A stretch of DNA of 64,000 bases from NCBI GenBank assembly GCA_039583875.1, contig CM077157.1:76384346-76448345 (forward strand). The letters are read 5' to 3'. Source of the stretch: Platanthera guangdongensis. Its lineage: Eukaryota; Streptophyta; Magnoliopsida; Asparagales; Orchidaceae. The position numbers were made by a program, and so were the translations under genes. Of this stretch, positions 9,646-19,499 are shown piece by piece; position 1 is the stretch's first letter, and each line of letters starts with the position of its first letter. The notes below the pieces were generated by a model. The model saw only the letters and a program-made list of their open reading frames with translations. It was not told the origin of the DNA and searched no databases.

Positions 9646-12600
9646 ATGGCTGTGTCAGTTGCTGTTCTTGCCGCAATGAAGTTTGATGCTGGTTTTGATA
9701 TTGACATAGAATCTTTCAGCACAACCGACCAGGCCTTTCAAGATATTTTGGGATTATTCAAAGACCAGAACATGACTGCCATCATGACCACCAGGATCAA
9801 GCTGGCATCTGATGAGATAAAGGAATGGGTCTATACTGCCCACAATCAAGATAACTCCACCATTGTTGGGTCTATATCTGGAACTCAGGTACCCTTAACC
9901 CCAACAATTCTATCAGAAGTTTTTGAGTTGAGGAATGGTGAAGATACTGCTGACTTATCTGGAGAAGAGTATTCTGAACTGCTTGCCAGAATGGGTCATT
10001 CAGAGGGCAACCCTAGCAAGCTCTTCAAAAGGAACCTTTCTGTAGAATACAGATTTATGGCAGATGTTGTTGGGAAAGTGCTGCTGGCTAAGCACTCTGC
10101 CCATGATACAATTTCAAGGTATCAGCTCTGCCTCATGGGAGCTCTTGTAGACAAGAAAATTCTGAATTGGGGAGAAGTGTTCTTTGACCTTATCAAAAAG
10201 AAAATCAACAAAAGTTTTGTAAACTTTGGAAGGATCATTGGAGTGTTTCTGCAGCACAGGTGCCCTGCATTGCTGGTCTCCTCTGGAATTCACATCAATG
10301 CTTCCAAGAGACTGTCTTGTGCCCTCTTTGGAAAGTGGGACAGACAAATCAGCAAGCTCAGCAGGCCCTCCTCCAGTACTCCTTCAGGCACAAGGACTCT
10401 AAGAGTCACTCCTCCACAGGTCTCTGCCCCTGCAGATGACCTGCTTGCTGTTGTTGCCTCTCCTCCTCCTCCTCCAATTCCATCCCTTCCCATACCTTGT
10501 ACCATTACAGCTCCATCCACCATCATCATATCCAGCCCCTCTCCAACATCCACACCATCTCCAGTACCTATTCTTCCAACACCAGAAGAACATTTCCATC
10601 CATTATTCTCCTACCCTGCTCCAAATGTCACTTCATCACCCTCCCATCCATCCTTCACCCTAATTGATGATTCCTTTATGGATGATTCGCCATCCTCTCC
10701 TCCTGAACTACCCTCATCCTCCACTTCCTTTCAAGACCTTCTACACCAAATCATAGACCAACCCACCTTCACCCCATCTATCTTCATCCCACTATCCTCC
10801 ATTTCCACCTTACCAATACCTCAGCCATCCCTTCCACCATTCTCCAGCTCTCCTCTACCAGAACCATCAACTACTCCTCTATCTTCTACCTCTGCTCCAG
10901 TCACCCTTGAGCAAGTAGACCTCCCAGCCCTTGCTGACAGGTTGTATGAACTGCTAGCCCCCAGGCTTTCACTTCTTCTGGAGACCTCCTTGGCTCCACT
11001 ACACCTGTCAGTGGCAGCTCTCTCTGCCAGGCTCTCATCCCTATTCCCTCAAGCAGCACCTACAGTAGTGTGCCTTGATCCAGACTTGTCTGAATCTAAG
11101 CAGGGGGAGATGCCCTATGAAGTGAGCCTTCATGCTGCTGCTGTTGCTGCTGCTGTTTCTGTGACTGCTTCTATGAGCCTGTCTGTTACTACTGCTGCTG
11201 TTATTACTACTTCTTCAGCTTGTCCTCCTGCTGCTGTTGCTGTGCCTCAAGCACAAGTTCCTCCTGCTGCAATCCTTGCAATAGACCTCAGGTCTTTGCT
11301 GTCAACTTTTGATTCTACTTACTTCAGCTGTCTGCCAAAGGTCAATGCTGTCCAGCCTCCAGAGGATCTATCCAAGGCACTTGTGCCATTTTATTGTTGT
11401 GACCCAAGCATTATCACCTCCTTTGTCAATTCAGTGTTTGCTGCTGCTGAAAATGTTGATGCTGCTGCTTCCTCTGAAGAAAGAATTGTTGTTGCTTCTG
11501 ATATTATTGCCTCTACTGCTGCTGAACCTTCTGATACTACTGCTGAAGTTTCTGACATTACTGATGAACCAATTCCCAAGGAAATTCTTATGTCAGAGGC
11601 ACCTGAGTTTGAGCCTTCTGTAGTTTCTGATGATATTCCTGCTGTTGATGCTGTTGTTAGTGAATCTGTTGTTACTGCTGTTGTCACTTCTCCAATATCT
11701 GCTGCTGTCACTACTGTTACTACTTCAACACCTACTGCTACAACCTCTGCCTCATCTGCTTCTGTACAGCTCAAGAAGGACTTAATGAAGAAAATAGATG
11801 CTCTTTATGATGACCAGAGTTCTGAAAGTGATGAATTTAGAACAGACTCTGATGACTCTTCTGCTACCATTGCCAGGAAAAGAAAGGCAAGGAGCAAAGC
11901 CATGAAAAGGGTACCTCCTGCCAAGGTTAAGGATAACAATGACATTGCATACTACATTCTACATGACTGCCCTATCACTGAACACTGGATGCAGTACTCC
12001 AAGAATCAGCTGAAGGCAATGAAAAAGAAGACAAAATATGAGAAGGGTTCCTCCCAATTCCATCACTCTCATCCTCCTCCACCACCTCCTCCTGATGCAT
12101 GTGCAGGTGGAAGCTCTGCAGCTCAACCCCCAGCTAGAAGTCAGGCTCCCTATCAGCCTCATCCTAGATCTTATAATAAGGGAAGCCAATCCAGGGGATC
12201 TCAATCCAGGAGAGGAGGATATAGAGGAAATCAAAGAGATCTCCAAGTCTATTCCAAAGGGTACTCCAGGCAACACCCATATTCCAGGGAAAGACAAATT
12301 TCAACTGATATAACATCTGGACCTTTCCCTTATAAGCTGAAAGAAACTGTGTCTTCCAGGCCCTCTCAAGACAATCCCTCTAACATATATGAGTCACCTG
12401 TGCCTTTTGAGGATCCTGAGAACAATCCAGCTGCCTGGGCTGCAAGATTAAAGGAACTAGCTGCACTGGATCAGATCAAAAAGGCTAGAGAGCAAGGAAA
12501 GGATTCCTCCAACATCTCAACTATGTCTGAACAGAGACAGAAAGAGCTAGAAAGATATGCATCAAGTAAATTCTTTGATTCTGACAGGTATGTGGAATTA

Positions 12601-12732
12601 CATCCTGAAGCTGTAGTTCCCAGGCCTAAAAAGCAAACATATTTAGGTGCAGCAGATGATACCAAATCAAACAAAGAAGCCCTCAATCCTAACAGAGAGA
12701 TCAAACTTGTTAAGGGCAAAGAGAAGAAATGA
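9646..12732 (+). CDS. element A third ORF, large protein of unknown function
   Basis: From ATG 9646 an uninterrupted frame of 1028 residues follows. The first ~230 residues contain a block (GKVLLAKHSAHD, LNWGEVFFDLIKKK, FGRIIGVFL) also present in ORFs of B and C and, in part, of H; it resembles the family annotated in plants as putative plant transposon protein. The middle is Pro/Ser/Thr-rich, then Ala/Val/Thr-rich. Near the C terminus are a basic run (RKRKARSKAMKR, possible nuclear signal) and Gly/Arg-rich patches. I see no signal peptide, transmembrane segment or furin-like site, so I would not call it an envelope protein despite its position. It is the only long intact ORF of A, possibly by chance. 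Confidence 0.75.
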   Translation: MAVSVAVLAAMKFDAGFDIDIESFSTTDQAFQDILGLFKDQNMTAIMTTRIKLASDEIKEWVYTAHNQDNSTIVGSISGTQVPLTPTILSEVFELRNGEDTADLSGEEYSELLARMGHSEGNPSKLFKRNLSVEYRFMADVVGKVLLAKHSAHDTISRYQLCLMGALVDKKILNWGEVFFDLIKKKINKSFVNFGRIIGVFLQHRCPALLVSSGIHINASKRLSCALFGKWDRQISKLSRPSSSTPSGTRTLRVTPPQVSAPADDLLAVVASPPPPPIPSLPIPCTITAPSTIIISSPSPTSTPSPVPILPTPEEHFHPLFSYPAPNVTSSPSHPSFTLIDDSFMDDSPSSPPELPSSSTSFQDLLHQIIDQPTFTPSIFIPLSSISTLPIPQPSLPPFSSSPLPEPSTTPLSSTSAPVTLEQVDLPALADRLYELLAPRLSLLLETSLAPLHLSVAALSARLSSLFPQAAPTVVCLDPDLSESKQGEMPYEVSLHAAAVAAAVSVTASMSLSVTTAAVITTSSACPPAAVAVPQAQVPPAAILAIDLRSLLSTFDSTYFSCLPKVNAVQPPEDLSKALVPFYCCDPSIITSFVNSVFAAAENVDAAASSEERIVVASDIIASTAAEPSDTTAEVSDITDEPIPKEILMSEAPEFEPSVVSDDIPAVDAVVSESVVTAVVTSPISAAVTTVTTSTPTATTSASSASVQLKKDLMKKIDALYDDQSSESDEFRTDSDDSSATIARKRKARSKAMKRVPPAKVKDNNDIAYYILHDCPITEHWMQYSKNQLKAMKKKTKYEKGSSQFHHSHPPPPPPPDACAGGSSAAQPPARSQAPYQPHPRSYNKGSQSRGSQSRRGGYRGNQRDLQVYSKGYSRQHPYSRERQISTDITSGPFPYKLKETVSSRPSQDNPSNIYESPVPFEDPENNPAAWAARLKELAALDQIKKAREQGKDSSNISTMSEQRQKELERYASSKFFDSDRYVELHPEAVVPRPKKQTYLGAADDTKSNKEALNPNREIKLVKGKEKK

Positions 12733-12885
12733 TATTGTAAGGTGACATTCTCTGTGATTTCTGATTTCTATCTGGATGCTATATATCTCTGCGGTTCTGC
12801 AATGTCTAGCTTGTTGTTTTTTTATTTTGCTGCTTGTATGTTGTTATTTAAATTTTTCCAAAGTTTGTAAATAGTAATCCTAACC

Positions 12886-12900
12886 CAAATAGGGGGAGAT
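12886..12900 (+). other. polypurine tract of element A
   Basis: AAATAGGGGGAGAT lies directly before the 3' LTR. The same string precedes the LTRs of B, C and H. It would prime plus-strand synthesis. Confidence 0.9.
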
Positions 12901-14121
12901 TGTTGGAACACCCTATTACTAATTTGGGTCAGGATCACTATGTCTCTAGGAATCAATCTTGACCTCCTGTATAGCTCAATAGGTCAATTAGAATTGAGTC
13001 TAAGGGTTAGAAGTCTAGGTTTGGAAGCTGCCCTGAAGACCAAGATTTTATGTTTGGAGACTAAGTCATATCGTCAAGCTCAGCATGACGATTCGTCGAA
13101 CTTCGATCGACGATCGTCTAGCTCAACTTCGACAGATCGTCGAACTCCATTCGACGATCGCTGAGCTCAACTTCATTATATCGTCGAACTCCATTCGACG
13201 ATCGGTGAGCTCAGGTCGACGATTTTGACTCTGCTTTGGATCTTTATCTCTGAGCTCAGTTCGACGATCTTTGAGCTCAGATCAACGATATTTTGCTGCT
13301 GTATATTTCTAGATCGCTGAGCTCAGCTCGACGATAGCAGAGCTCAGTTCGACGATTTTGGATAACTTCAAGGATGTTTCTAGATTCAAATTCAAATCAG
13401 TTAAGGCATTATTCTGCAATTAATTCAGAGATTTCCTAGCCGTTTCTGTACCAACTTTCAAGGAATATTTCTATGGACTTTCCTCCAGAAGAGATTTTGC
13501 AATTAAGGATGCCATTAATGCTGGCCAACGACTATTCTTCTCAGAGAGAATGTTTTGTTCAGTATCAGAGAATAAAAGAGAGAATTCCTTTTTGAATTAC
13601 CAAGAGAGATACAGAGACACACAAACAGACATTATAATCTTCAACAAAATCTTCTGTCTCAAGGATTTCTCAAGAACACTCATCCAAGGAGATCAAGCTT
13701 TCTTAATCTACAGATCTCTTTAGTTTTCAAAGTGTTCAAGGCCAACATATTTCAAGACTCCAGACATTCAACATTTCAGCTATTGCTAAAATCATCTATT
13801 GCTGGAGTTCAATCTTTGAAGGCCTATCACCCTCAGCAAAGCTTTTCTTCCTGAAGATCTCAAGGATTCAGGGGGAGCTTTGACATCAATAATCCACATA
13901 GTCTTCTCAGTTGTTTGAGAAAGAGAATACTTCCATCACTCTCTCACCCCCTCTCTATAAACGGTTTCTCAAACTCCCTTCAAAAGTTTGAGCTTGGTTT
14001 TTGAGCACCTTGTCAAAATCTCATTGGTGGCAAGACACCTGATCAAAAAATCTGCTTTGGTTTTTGAGCACCTTATCAAAAGCTCATTGGTTCCCAGGAC
14101 ACTTGATCAACTCATCCTGCA
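12901..14121 (+). repeat. element A 3' LTR, first part
   Basis: It matches 2285-3505 closely, including the inverted-repeat array (13069-13360) and the tandem duplication. It stops at CTGCA, where element I inserted; the LTR resumes at 18817. Confidence 0.95.
14117..14121. repeat. target-site duplication of element I, left copy
   Basis: CTGCA precedes I and recurs at 18812-18816. Removing I and one copy restores continuity with the intact 5' LTR of A at 3502-3506. Confidence 0.95.
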
Positions 14122-14474
14122 TGTTAGAAACCGAACAGAAAACAAACCGAAATGGTTTTAACTGAAATTTTATTATCCGAAAAAGGTAACTATTACAAAG
14201 GTATGCCCTCCCTTATATAGAATGGAGGAGAGATGAGAGAATACAAATAAGAGATGTGGGACTAAAAATATACAAGCTAAGCGGACTATACAAAGTAAAC
14301 CGCACAAGCCGCACGGTTAGACAGAAGGGCTAACCGCACGGCTACAACAAGAGAAGCAGAGAGGTCGCCTGTGAAGATCGCTAGACCGCCCGGTTTACAA
14401 GCCAGCGAGTCAAACCGCCAGACCGCGCGGTCTTCAACCCGCCAAGACAGACCGCTCGGTCACCAACTTCAACA
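14122..14474 (-). repeat. element I 3' LTR
   Basis: It is 353 bp and pairs with 18459-18811, with three differences. It contains the palindromes GACCGCGCGGTC and near-palindromes such as GCCGCACGGT. The complement of TTATATAG near 14212 may be the TATA box in element orientation. Confidence 0.95.
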
Positions 14475-14490
14475 CTCCCCCTCAAGCTGG
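14475..14490 (-). other. polypurine tract of element I
   Basis: CTCCCCCTCAAGCTGG on the plus strand is purine-rich on the element strand and touches the 3' LTR. Confidence 0.85.
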
Positions 14491-17400
14491 AGCATATATA
14501 TCAATCATGCCCAGCTTGTCGCAAACATGCAGAAACGAGGCGGAAACTGGCTTGGTGAAGATGTCAGCCAGCTCTTTATCAGACGTGACAAACGGAGTGC
14601 AAATTTGTTCTTTTAAAATCTCTTCACGAATGAAATGGCAGTCAACCTCAATGTGCTTTGTTTTTTCATGGAATACCGGATTTTTGGAGATGTATATGGC
14701 GGCCTTGTTATCACAGAACATAGGTAGAGGATGGTTGTACACCTCTCCTAAATCTAGCATGAGAGCCCGCAACCATTTCAACTCACAAGTGGTTGACGCC
14801 ATACTGCGATACTCAGCTTCTGCACTGGACCTGGAGACAACAGACTGCTTCTTGCTCTTCCAGCTCACCAGATTTCCCCCAACAAAGGTGCAAAAACCTG
14901 AGGTTGACTTGCGATCCCCTTTGTCATCGGCATAACTTACATCTGAGTAGGCTTCAATCCTCAGATGACCATTCTTCTGAAAAAGTAATCCTTTCGCAGG
15001 CGCTGCTTTAACATACTCCAAGATCCGCAAGGCGGACTGTAGATGACACTCCCTAGGCGCTTGTATGAATTGACTCACCTTGCCCACAGTATAGGAAATG
15101 TCGGGTCTGGTCACTGTGAGATATATGAGCTTACCAACCAGACGCCTGTACCGCGAACTATCTGAAAGAGGAGGCGAATCATCTGTCCAGGTTTTGTCCT
15201 CCCTAGTAGCCATAGGGCATCGGGCAGGTTTTGCTCCAGTTAATCCTGCCTCTTTTAAAAGATCAAGGGCATACTTACGCTGAGAGAGAACTAAGGAGTC
15301 GAGCTTCCGAGAGAGTTCGATCCCCAGAAAGTACTTTGGAGAGCCCATATCTTTAGTGATCAGATGTTGGCGAAGATGTCGCTTTGTCAGGGCTACCCCT
15401 TCCTGCTCATCACCAGTGAGAAGAATATCATCGACGTACACAGCAAGAACAACCAGCCCAGAAGGAGTTTTGCGAATAAAGAGAGAGTGATCAGCAGAGC
15501 TTCGCACAAAACCAACAGCCGCCACAATGCCGCTGAACTTGTCAAACCAAGCTCGAGGACTCTGCTTGAGGCCATAAATTGCCTTCTGCAGCCGGCATAC
15601 TCGTGTCTCCCCCTGAGCAACATACCCAGGAGGTTGCTCCATGTAAACGGCCTCGTGAAGATCACCATAAAGGAAGGCATTCTTGACGTCCAGCTGAGAA
15701 ATCGGCCAATCCCGATTGACGGCCATAGAGAGAAGGACCCGGATAGTGCTGAGACGAGCCACAGGGGAGAAGGTGTCAAAGTAATCAACCCCATAGGTCT
15801 GAGTAAAGCCCTTAGCAACAAGGCGAGCCTTATACCGATCCACAATGTCGTCTGGGCTAAATTTTACCACAAAGACCCAGCGACAGCCAACAACATCAGT
15901 ACCGAAGGGAGGAGGAACAAGAGTCCATGTACCCCGCTCCGTGAGGGTCGCCATTTCCTCATCCATGGCCAGCTTCCAGTGGGGAATAGCAAGGGCCTCC
16001 TGATAGGAACGAGGGGTGGCAGTGGACGAGATAGCCAGCGCAAAAGCTCTGCGAGCAGGGGTAAGACGATCGTAGGAAACAACTGCAGCAAGCGGGTGTT
16101 GGGTACAGGCCCGAACCCCTTTGCGAAGAGCTATCGGAAGATCCAGGTCAGCAGGTGCCTCAGTATTCGGAGTATCCGTGGTGGAGAGAGCTGGCCCGGG
16201 AGTAGAGAGAGATGGAAGCGGAGTGGAGGGAGAAAGCGGAGTAGAGGGTGGAGAGGATGAGGATGGGGAAGACGGTGGAGTGGGTGGAGAGGGCGGAACA
16301 TCAGTGGGAGCAGAGGGAATGGATGGGTCGGTATGAGAAGTAGGATCAGGAGGAGTAGAAGAGGAAGCGGGAGAGAAGTAAGAGGCATTGGCAAAGAAGG
16401 TGACATCCGCAGAGACAAATTGCTTGCGGGTAACAGGGTCAAAGCAGCAATATCCTTTCTGAGTGGGAGAGTAGCCCAGAAAGACACATTTGGTGGCACG
16501 TGGTGAGAGTTTATCACGGGTGGCAGCGGGAGAGTGCACAAAAGCGGTGCACCCAAAGATGTGCAGAGGAAGAGGAAAGGGATCCTTGTCCGGATAAAGA
16601 ATGGAGAAGGGGGTAGCACCGTGGAGAACTGTGGAGGGAAGGCGATTGATGAGATAGCAGGAGAGGAGGACAACATAGCCCCAATAGGAGCGAGGAACAT
16701 GCATTTGAGTCATCATAGTGCGAGCGACATCAAGGAGGTGACGGTTTTTGCGTTCCGCCACCCCATTTTGTTGTGAGGTGTAGACACAACTTGTTTGACG
16801 AAGAACACCATAGTGAATACAAAAGGAGGAGAAGTCGTGGCTAAGATACTCCTTAGCATTGTCTGAACGAAGGAGTTTAATAGACGTATCAAACTGAGTC
16901 TTTACCATAGAATAAAAGGAGGTCCAAACAGTGAACAGCTCGGAGCGATCTTTGAGAAGATATACCCACGTACATCGAGAGAAATCATCAATGAAGGTGA
17001 CAAAATAGGAACTACCCCGACCGATGGTGAGGTTAGGAGCGGGACCCCATATGTCAGAGTGAACGAGGTCGAACGGACGGGAAGAGCCCCGACTTTGCGT
17101 TGGTGGGAAGGATGAGCGGTGATGTTTGCCAAGTTGACATGCATCACAGTTTAGAGGAGGATGATGAGGAGGGAGGTGCGGTAGGAGCTGGCGGAGAATT
17201 CGGGGAGAAGCATGTCCAAGGCGAAGATGCCATTGGAGAAGATCTGTAGAGGAGGAGGAGAAGGCAGATAGAGCAGAAACGTTGTCGAGGAAGTAGAGAC
17301 CACCACTCTCAGTCCCGGTAGCAATCGTCCGTTGGGAGTCCGGATCCTGAAAAGCACAAGAGCTAGGGGTGAATATGACAGAACACCGTAGTTGCTTGCA

Positions 17401-17697
17401 TAGAGAAGTAACTAATAATAAATTGCACGGAAACTTGGGCACATAGAGGGTATCAGCCAGGCAGAGAGATGGAGTGACTTGAACCATGCCCGTCCCATGG
17501 ACCGGGGAGGGAGATCCATCAGCAACAATGACCGGGGGCAACTGAGCATGTGTGTCAAGAAGAGAGAAACATTGAGGATTGCCTGTCATATGATTGGTGG
17601 CACCAGAGTCGATTAGCCATCTTCCGCGAGTAACAACATGAGCACTACCAGAAGAGGTGACCACGGAGGCGGATAGGCTGGAGGAGGGGAAAGCCAT
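14482..17697 (-). CDS. pol: element I pol polyprotein, intact
   Basis: An ATG at 17697 opens 1071 residues without a stop. In order: protease with D-S-G-A-T-N-H near residues 31-37; GAG-pre-integrase zinc region (HLRLGH and CDACQLGK); integrase with HSDIWGP, RSDNAKEY and GVAERKNR for the D-D-E triad; a Pro/Ser-rich linker; RT with QLDVKNAFLYG and YVDDIL; RNase H with SSAEAEY and DNKAAIYI; and the FTKPVS tail. Integrase before RT marks Ty1/copia. The start lies just ahead of the protease, so the usual gag domain and CCHC knuckle are absent. Catalytic residues visible to me are all in place, so the enzyme part may still be functional. Confidence 0.95.
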   Translation of the reverse strand: MAFPSSSLSASVVTSSGSAHVVTRGRWLIDSGATNHMTGNPQCFSLLDTHAQLPPVIVADGSPSPVHGTGMVQVTPSLCLADTLYVPKFPCNLLLVTSLCKQLRCSVIFTPSSCAFQDPDSQRTIATGTESGGLYFLDNVSALSAFSSSSTDLLQWHLRLGHASPRILRQLLPHLPPHHPPLNCDACQLGKHHRSSFPPTQSRGSSRPFDLVHSDIWGPAPNLTIGRGSSYFVTFIDDFSRCTWVYLLKDRSELFTVWTSFYSMVKTQFDTSIKLLRSDNAKEYLSHDFSSFCIHYGVLRQTSCVYTSQQNGVAERKNRHLLDVARTMMTQMHVPRSYWGYVVLLSCYLINRLPSTVLHGATPFSILYPDKDPFPLPLHIFGCTAFVHSPAATRDKLSPRATKCVFLGYSPTQKGYCCFDPVTRKQFVSADVTFFANASYFSPASSSTPPDPTSHTDPSIPSAPTDVPPSPPTPPSSPSSSSPPSTPLSPSTPLPSLSTPGPALSTTDTPNTEAPADLDLPIALRKGVRACTQHPLAAVVSYDRLTPARRAFALAISSTATPRSYQEALAIPHWKLAMDEEMATLTERGTWTLVPPPFGTDVVGCRWVFVVKFSPDDIVDRYKARLVAKGFTQTYGVDYFDTFSPVARLSTIRVLLSMAVNRDWPISQLDVKNAFLYGDLHEAVYMEQPPGYVAQGETRVCRLQKAIYGLKQSPRAWFDKFSGIVAAVGFVRSSADHSLFIRKTPSGLVVLAVYVDDILLTGDEQEGVALTKRHLRQHLITKDMGSPKYFLGIELSRKLDSLVLSQRKYALDLLKEAGLTGAKPARCPMATREDKTWTDDSPPLSDSSRYRRLVGKLIYLTVTRPDISYTVGKVSQFIQAPRECHLQSALRILEYVKAAPAKGLLFQKNGHLRIEAYSDVSYADDKGDRKSTSGFCTFVGGNLVSWKSKKQSVVSRSSAEAEYRSMASTTCELKWLRALMLDLGEVYNHPLPMFCDNKAAIYISKNPVFHEKTKHIEVDCHFIREEILKEQICTPFVTSDKELADIFTKPVSASFLHVCDKLGMIDIYAPA

Positions 17698-18446
17698 GGA
17701 AGCAAGAGAGGAGCAAGCCGCGACGATAAGAACAAGCCGCGAGAAGAGAAAAGAGCACCAAGCCGGGCGAACAGAAAACAGGTCGGGCGGCTAGGAAGGC
17801 CGCTACCAAGAAACAGAGCAAAGCAGAGGGAAAGAAGTCGCACGGCTTGAAAAAATCGGGCGAACAGAGGAGAACAGGTCGCACGTCAAAAGATGAGGCC
17901 GGCGCGACTAGCAAGCAGGAGCGGGTAGAAGGCAACAACAAGTAGAGCGCGAACAGTAGCGGCTAGCAAGAGGTCAAAGGCACAGCGGGGAAGAGGTCGC
18001 GCGGACTGAAAAGGCCGAGCGAACAGAAGAGAGGAGAAGAGCAGGTGACCGCGACCAAGATGCGGGTGAGAAAGGAACAACCCGCACGGTCAGGCAGATC
18101 ACAGCAGCAAACCGCGAGTATAGGGACAAGAGGATATGGGGAAAGCAGAAGCGGACAAGGAGAAGAAGTCCGCAGCCGGTAGAGACAAGCCGCAAAGACT
18201 AGGAAGTCGGAGAGGAAAGAAAGAGCAAGGAGCGCGGCGACAAGGAAACAGGTCGCGGCGACGAATAGCAGTAGGAGAAGAGAACCAAGAAGAAGCAAGC
18301 CGCGTGAACAGGGCAGCGGACAGAAACAAGCAGCTCGAACAGGGTAGCGGACAGAAGAGAAGGCAAGCCGCGAGACAGGTTGCAGAAAGCGGAAAACAAG
18401 CCGCGAACAACAGAGAGCGCAGAGAATCAGGAGGAAATGACCGTGT
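17698..18446 (-). other. element I leader lacking gag, rich in short repeats
   Basis: No gag or zinc-knuckle motif is found in any minus-strand frame of these ~750 bases; the short open frames are Leu/Ser/Cys-rich and not protein-like. The plus strand is purine-rich, with many variants of AAGCCGCG, CAAGCCG and CGAACAG. These resemble the GCCGCACGG and GACCGCGCGG motifs of its own LTR. It appears to be a non-coding leader that replaced gag. Confidence 0.7.
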
Positions 18447-18458
18447 GCTCTGATACCA
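18447..18458 (-). other. primer-binding site of element I
   Basis: The complement reads TGGTATCAGAGC, matching the initiator-Met tRNA 3' end exactly, and touches the 5' LTR. Confidence 0.95.
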
Positions 18459-18811
18459 TGTTAGAAACCGAACAGAAAACAAACCGAAATGGTTTTAACT
18501 GAAATTTTATTATCCGAAAAAGGTAACTATTACAAAGGTATGCCCTCCCTTATATAGAATGGAGGAGAGATGAGAGAATACAAATAAGAGATGTGTGACT
18601 AAAAATATACAAGCTAAGCGGACTATACAAAGTAAACCGCACAAGCCGCGCGGTTAGACAGAAGGGCTAACCGCACGGCTACAACAAGAGAAGCAGAGAG
18701 GTCGCCTGTGAAGATCGCTAGACCGCCCGGTTTACAAGCCGGCGAGTCAAACCGCCAGACCGCGCGGTCTTCAACCCGCCAAGACAGACCGCTCGGTCAC
18801 CAACTTCAACA
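18459..18811 (-). repeat. element I 5' LTR
   Basis: The 353-bp partner of 14122-14474, followed by the second CTGCA target copy at 18812-18816. Confidence 0.95.
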
Positions 18812-18816
18812 CTGCA

Positions 18817-19087
18817 GTGGATTCCTACCTAGGGTGGTAGAAGAGTGGATGTACCCAAGTTTAGGGGAAGCACTATATTTCCTTGTGTCTTCTGGTTTTG
18901 CTTGTGTTTATGTTTGTTTCTGGCCTTGATTATTCTGTGATTAGCTTTTGTTTAACTTAGTTCTGTGATTAGATTTATTATTGCTTCCCTGCTCACTCTT
19001 ATTACAACAATTGTTGTAAAAAGTTTCAAAGCACCATATACTCTATTCACCCCCCTCTAGAGTATATCAGATCTAGCTGCACTTTCA
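18817..19087 (+). repeat. element A 3' LTR, second part
   Basis: These 271 bp match 3506-3776, including the hairpin (19036-19067), and end TTTCA before the target copy TCAAC at 19088-19092. In the conserved block one C of CCACT is G. Confidence 0.95.
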
Positions 19088-19232
19088 TCAACCCAATGTG
19101 CTTGTTTGGGAGAAGTATATGCTAGCTACAGCTTTGGTACGAACTTCTCGTTGAAATGTGGTTTTCGGGTTCAATATTTTTGGTTCGGTGAGCGTAGACT
19201 GTAGCTTGCTCAGAAAATCCTGAGCGAGCACT

Positions 19233-19499
19233 ATGGCTGGAGATGAGGGGAAAGAAATTGACCCAGAGAGCTCGCTGGCCGCAAGTGGCTTCGTGACCCA
19301 AAAGCAGTTTGAAGACTTCACGAAGGTCATCATGGAGACCCTGCACTCTGACATCATGATGCGAGTCAGCGAGTACTCGACCCTTATGGTCCTAGTACTC
19401 GCCCAACCGACATTAGGCGAGGAGGTACCGGGCAGGGGCAGGCAAGCTGGGAAGGAGATAGTGGTGGAGGGGGCACTAGATCACTTCAAGGGCGCGCGC
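19233..19499 (+). pseudogene. gag: element F gag, N-terminal fragment (gypsy)
   Basis: After A, the older element resumes. An ATG at 19233 opens about 89 residues (starting MAGDEGKEIDPES) before the solo LTR S breaks the frame. The protein is hydrophilic, as gag N-termini are. The gag continues after S at 20749. Identification as gag rests mainly on that continuation. Confidence 0.55.
19495..19499. repeat. target-site duplication of solo LTR S
   Basis: CGCGC lies directly before S and again at 20744-20748 after it. Confidence 0.9.

Larger units (their letters stand above)
14122..18811 (-). mobile_element. element I: young Ty1/copia retrotransposon with intact pol but no gag
   Basis: Two 353-bp LTRs (TGTTAGAAACC ... 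ACTTCAACA) differ at only three positions, 0.85%. The internal part reads on the minus strand: primer site at 18447-18458, a leader of about 750 bp without gag, an uninterrupted pol ORF of 1071 residues, and the polypurine tract at 14475-14490. It sits inside the 3' LTR of A, so it is younger than A, which the low LTR divergence supports. It would need gag supplied by another element. Confidence 0.95.
2285..19087 (+). mobile_element. element A: Sirevirus-like Ty1/copia retrotransposon with a third ORF, interrupted by element I
   Basis: A has two 1492-bp LTRs that begin TGTTGG and end TTTCA, a Met-tRNA primer site, gag, pol in copia order (protease, integrase, RT, RNase H), a large third ORF after pol, and a polypurine tract. 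Long LTRs plus an extra ORF after pol are known for the Sirevirus (SIRE/Maximus) branch. About thirty substitutions and two single-base indels separate the LTRs by my count, near 2%. Gag and pol carry stops and frame changes while the third ORF is open. The 3' LTR is split by I. Confidence 0.9.

Noticed and set aside
9646..12732. Envelope gene
   Set aside because: The position is right, but no signal peptide, transmembrane helix, cleavage site or fusion-like region is seen; the protein looks soluble, low-complexity and basic at the C terminus.
16131..18298. Open frames on both strands over element I pol linker and leader
   Set aside because: Those over 14482-17697 are shadows of the intact pol. 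Those in the leader are Leu/Ser/Cys-rich or Arg/Lys-rich by-products of repeats, without gag motifs.
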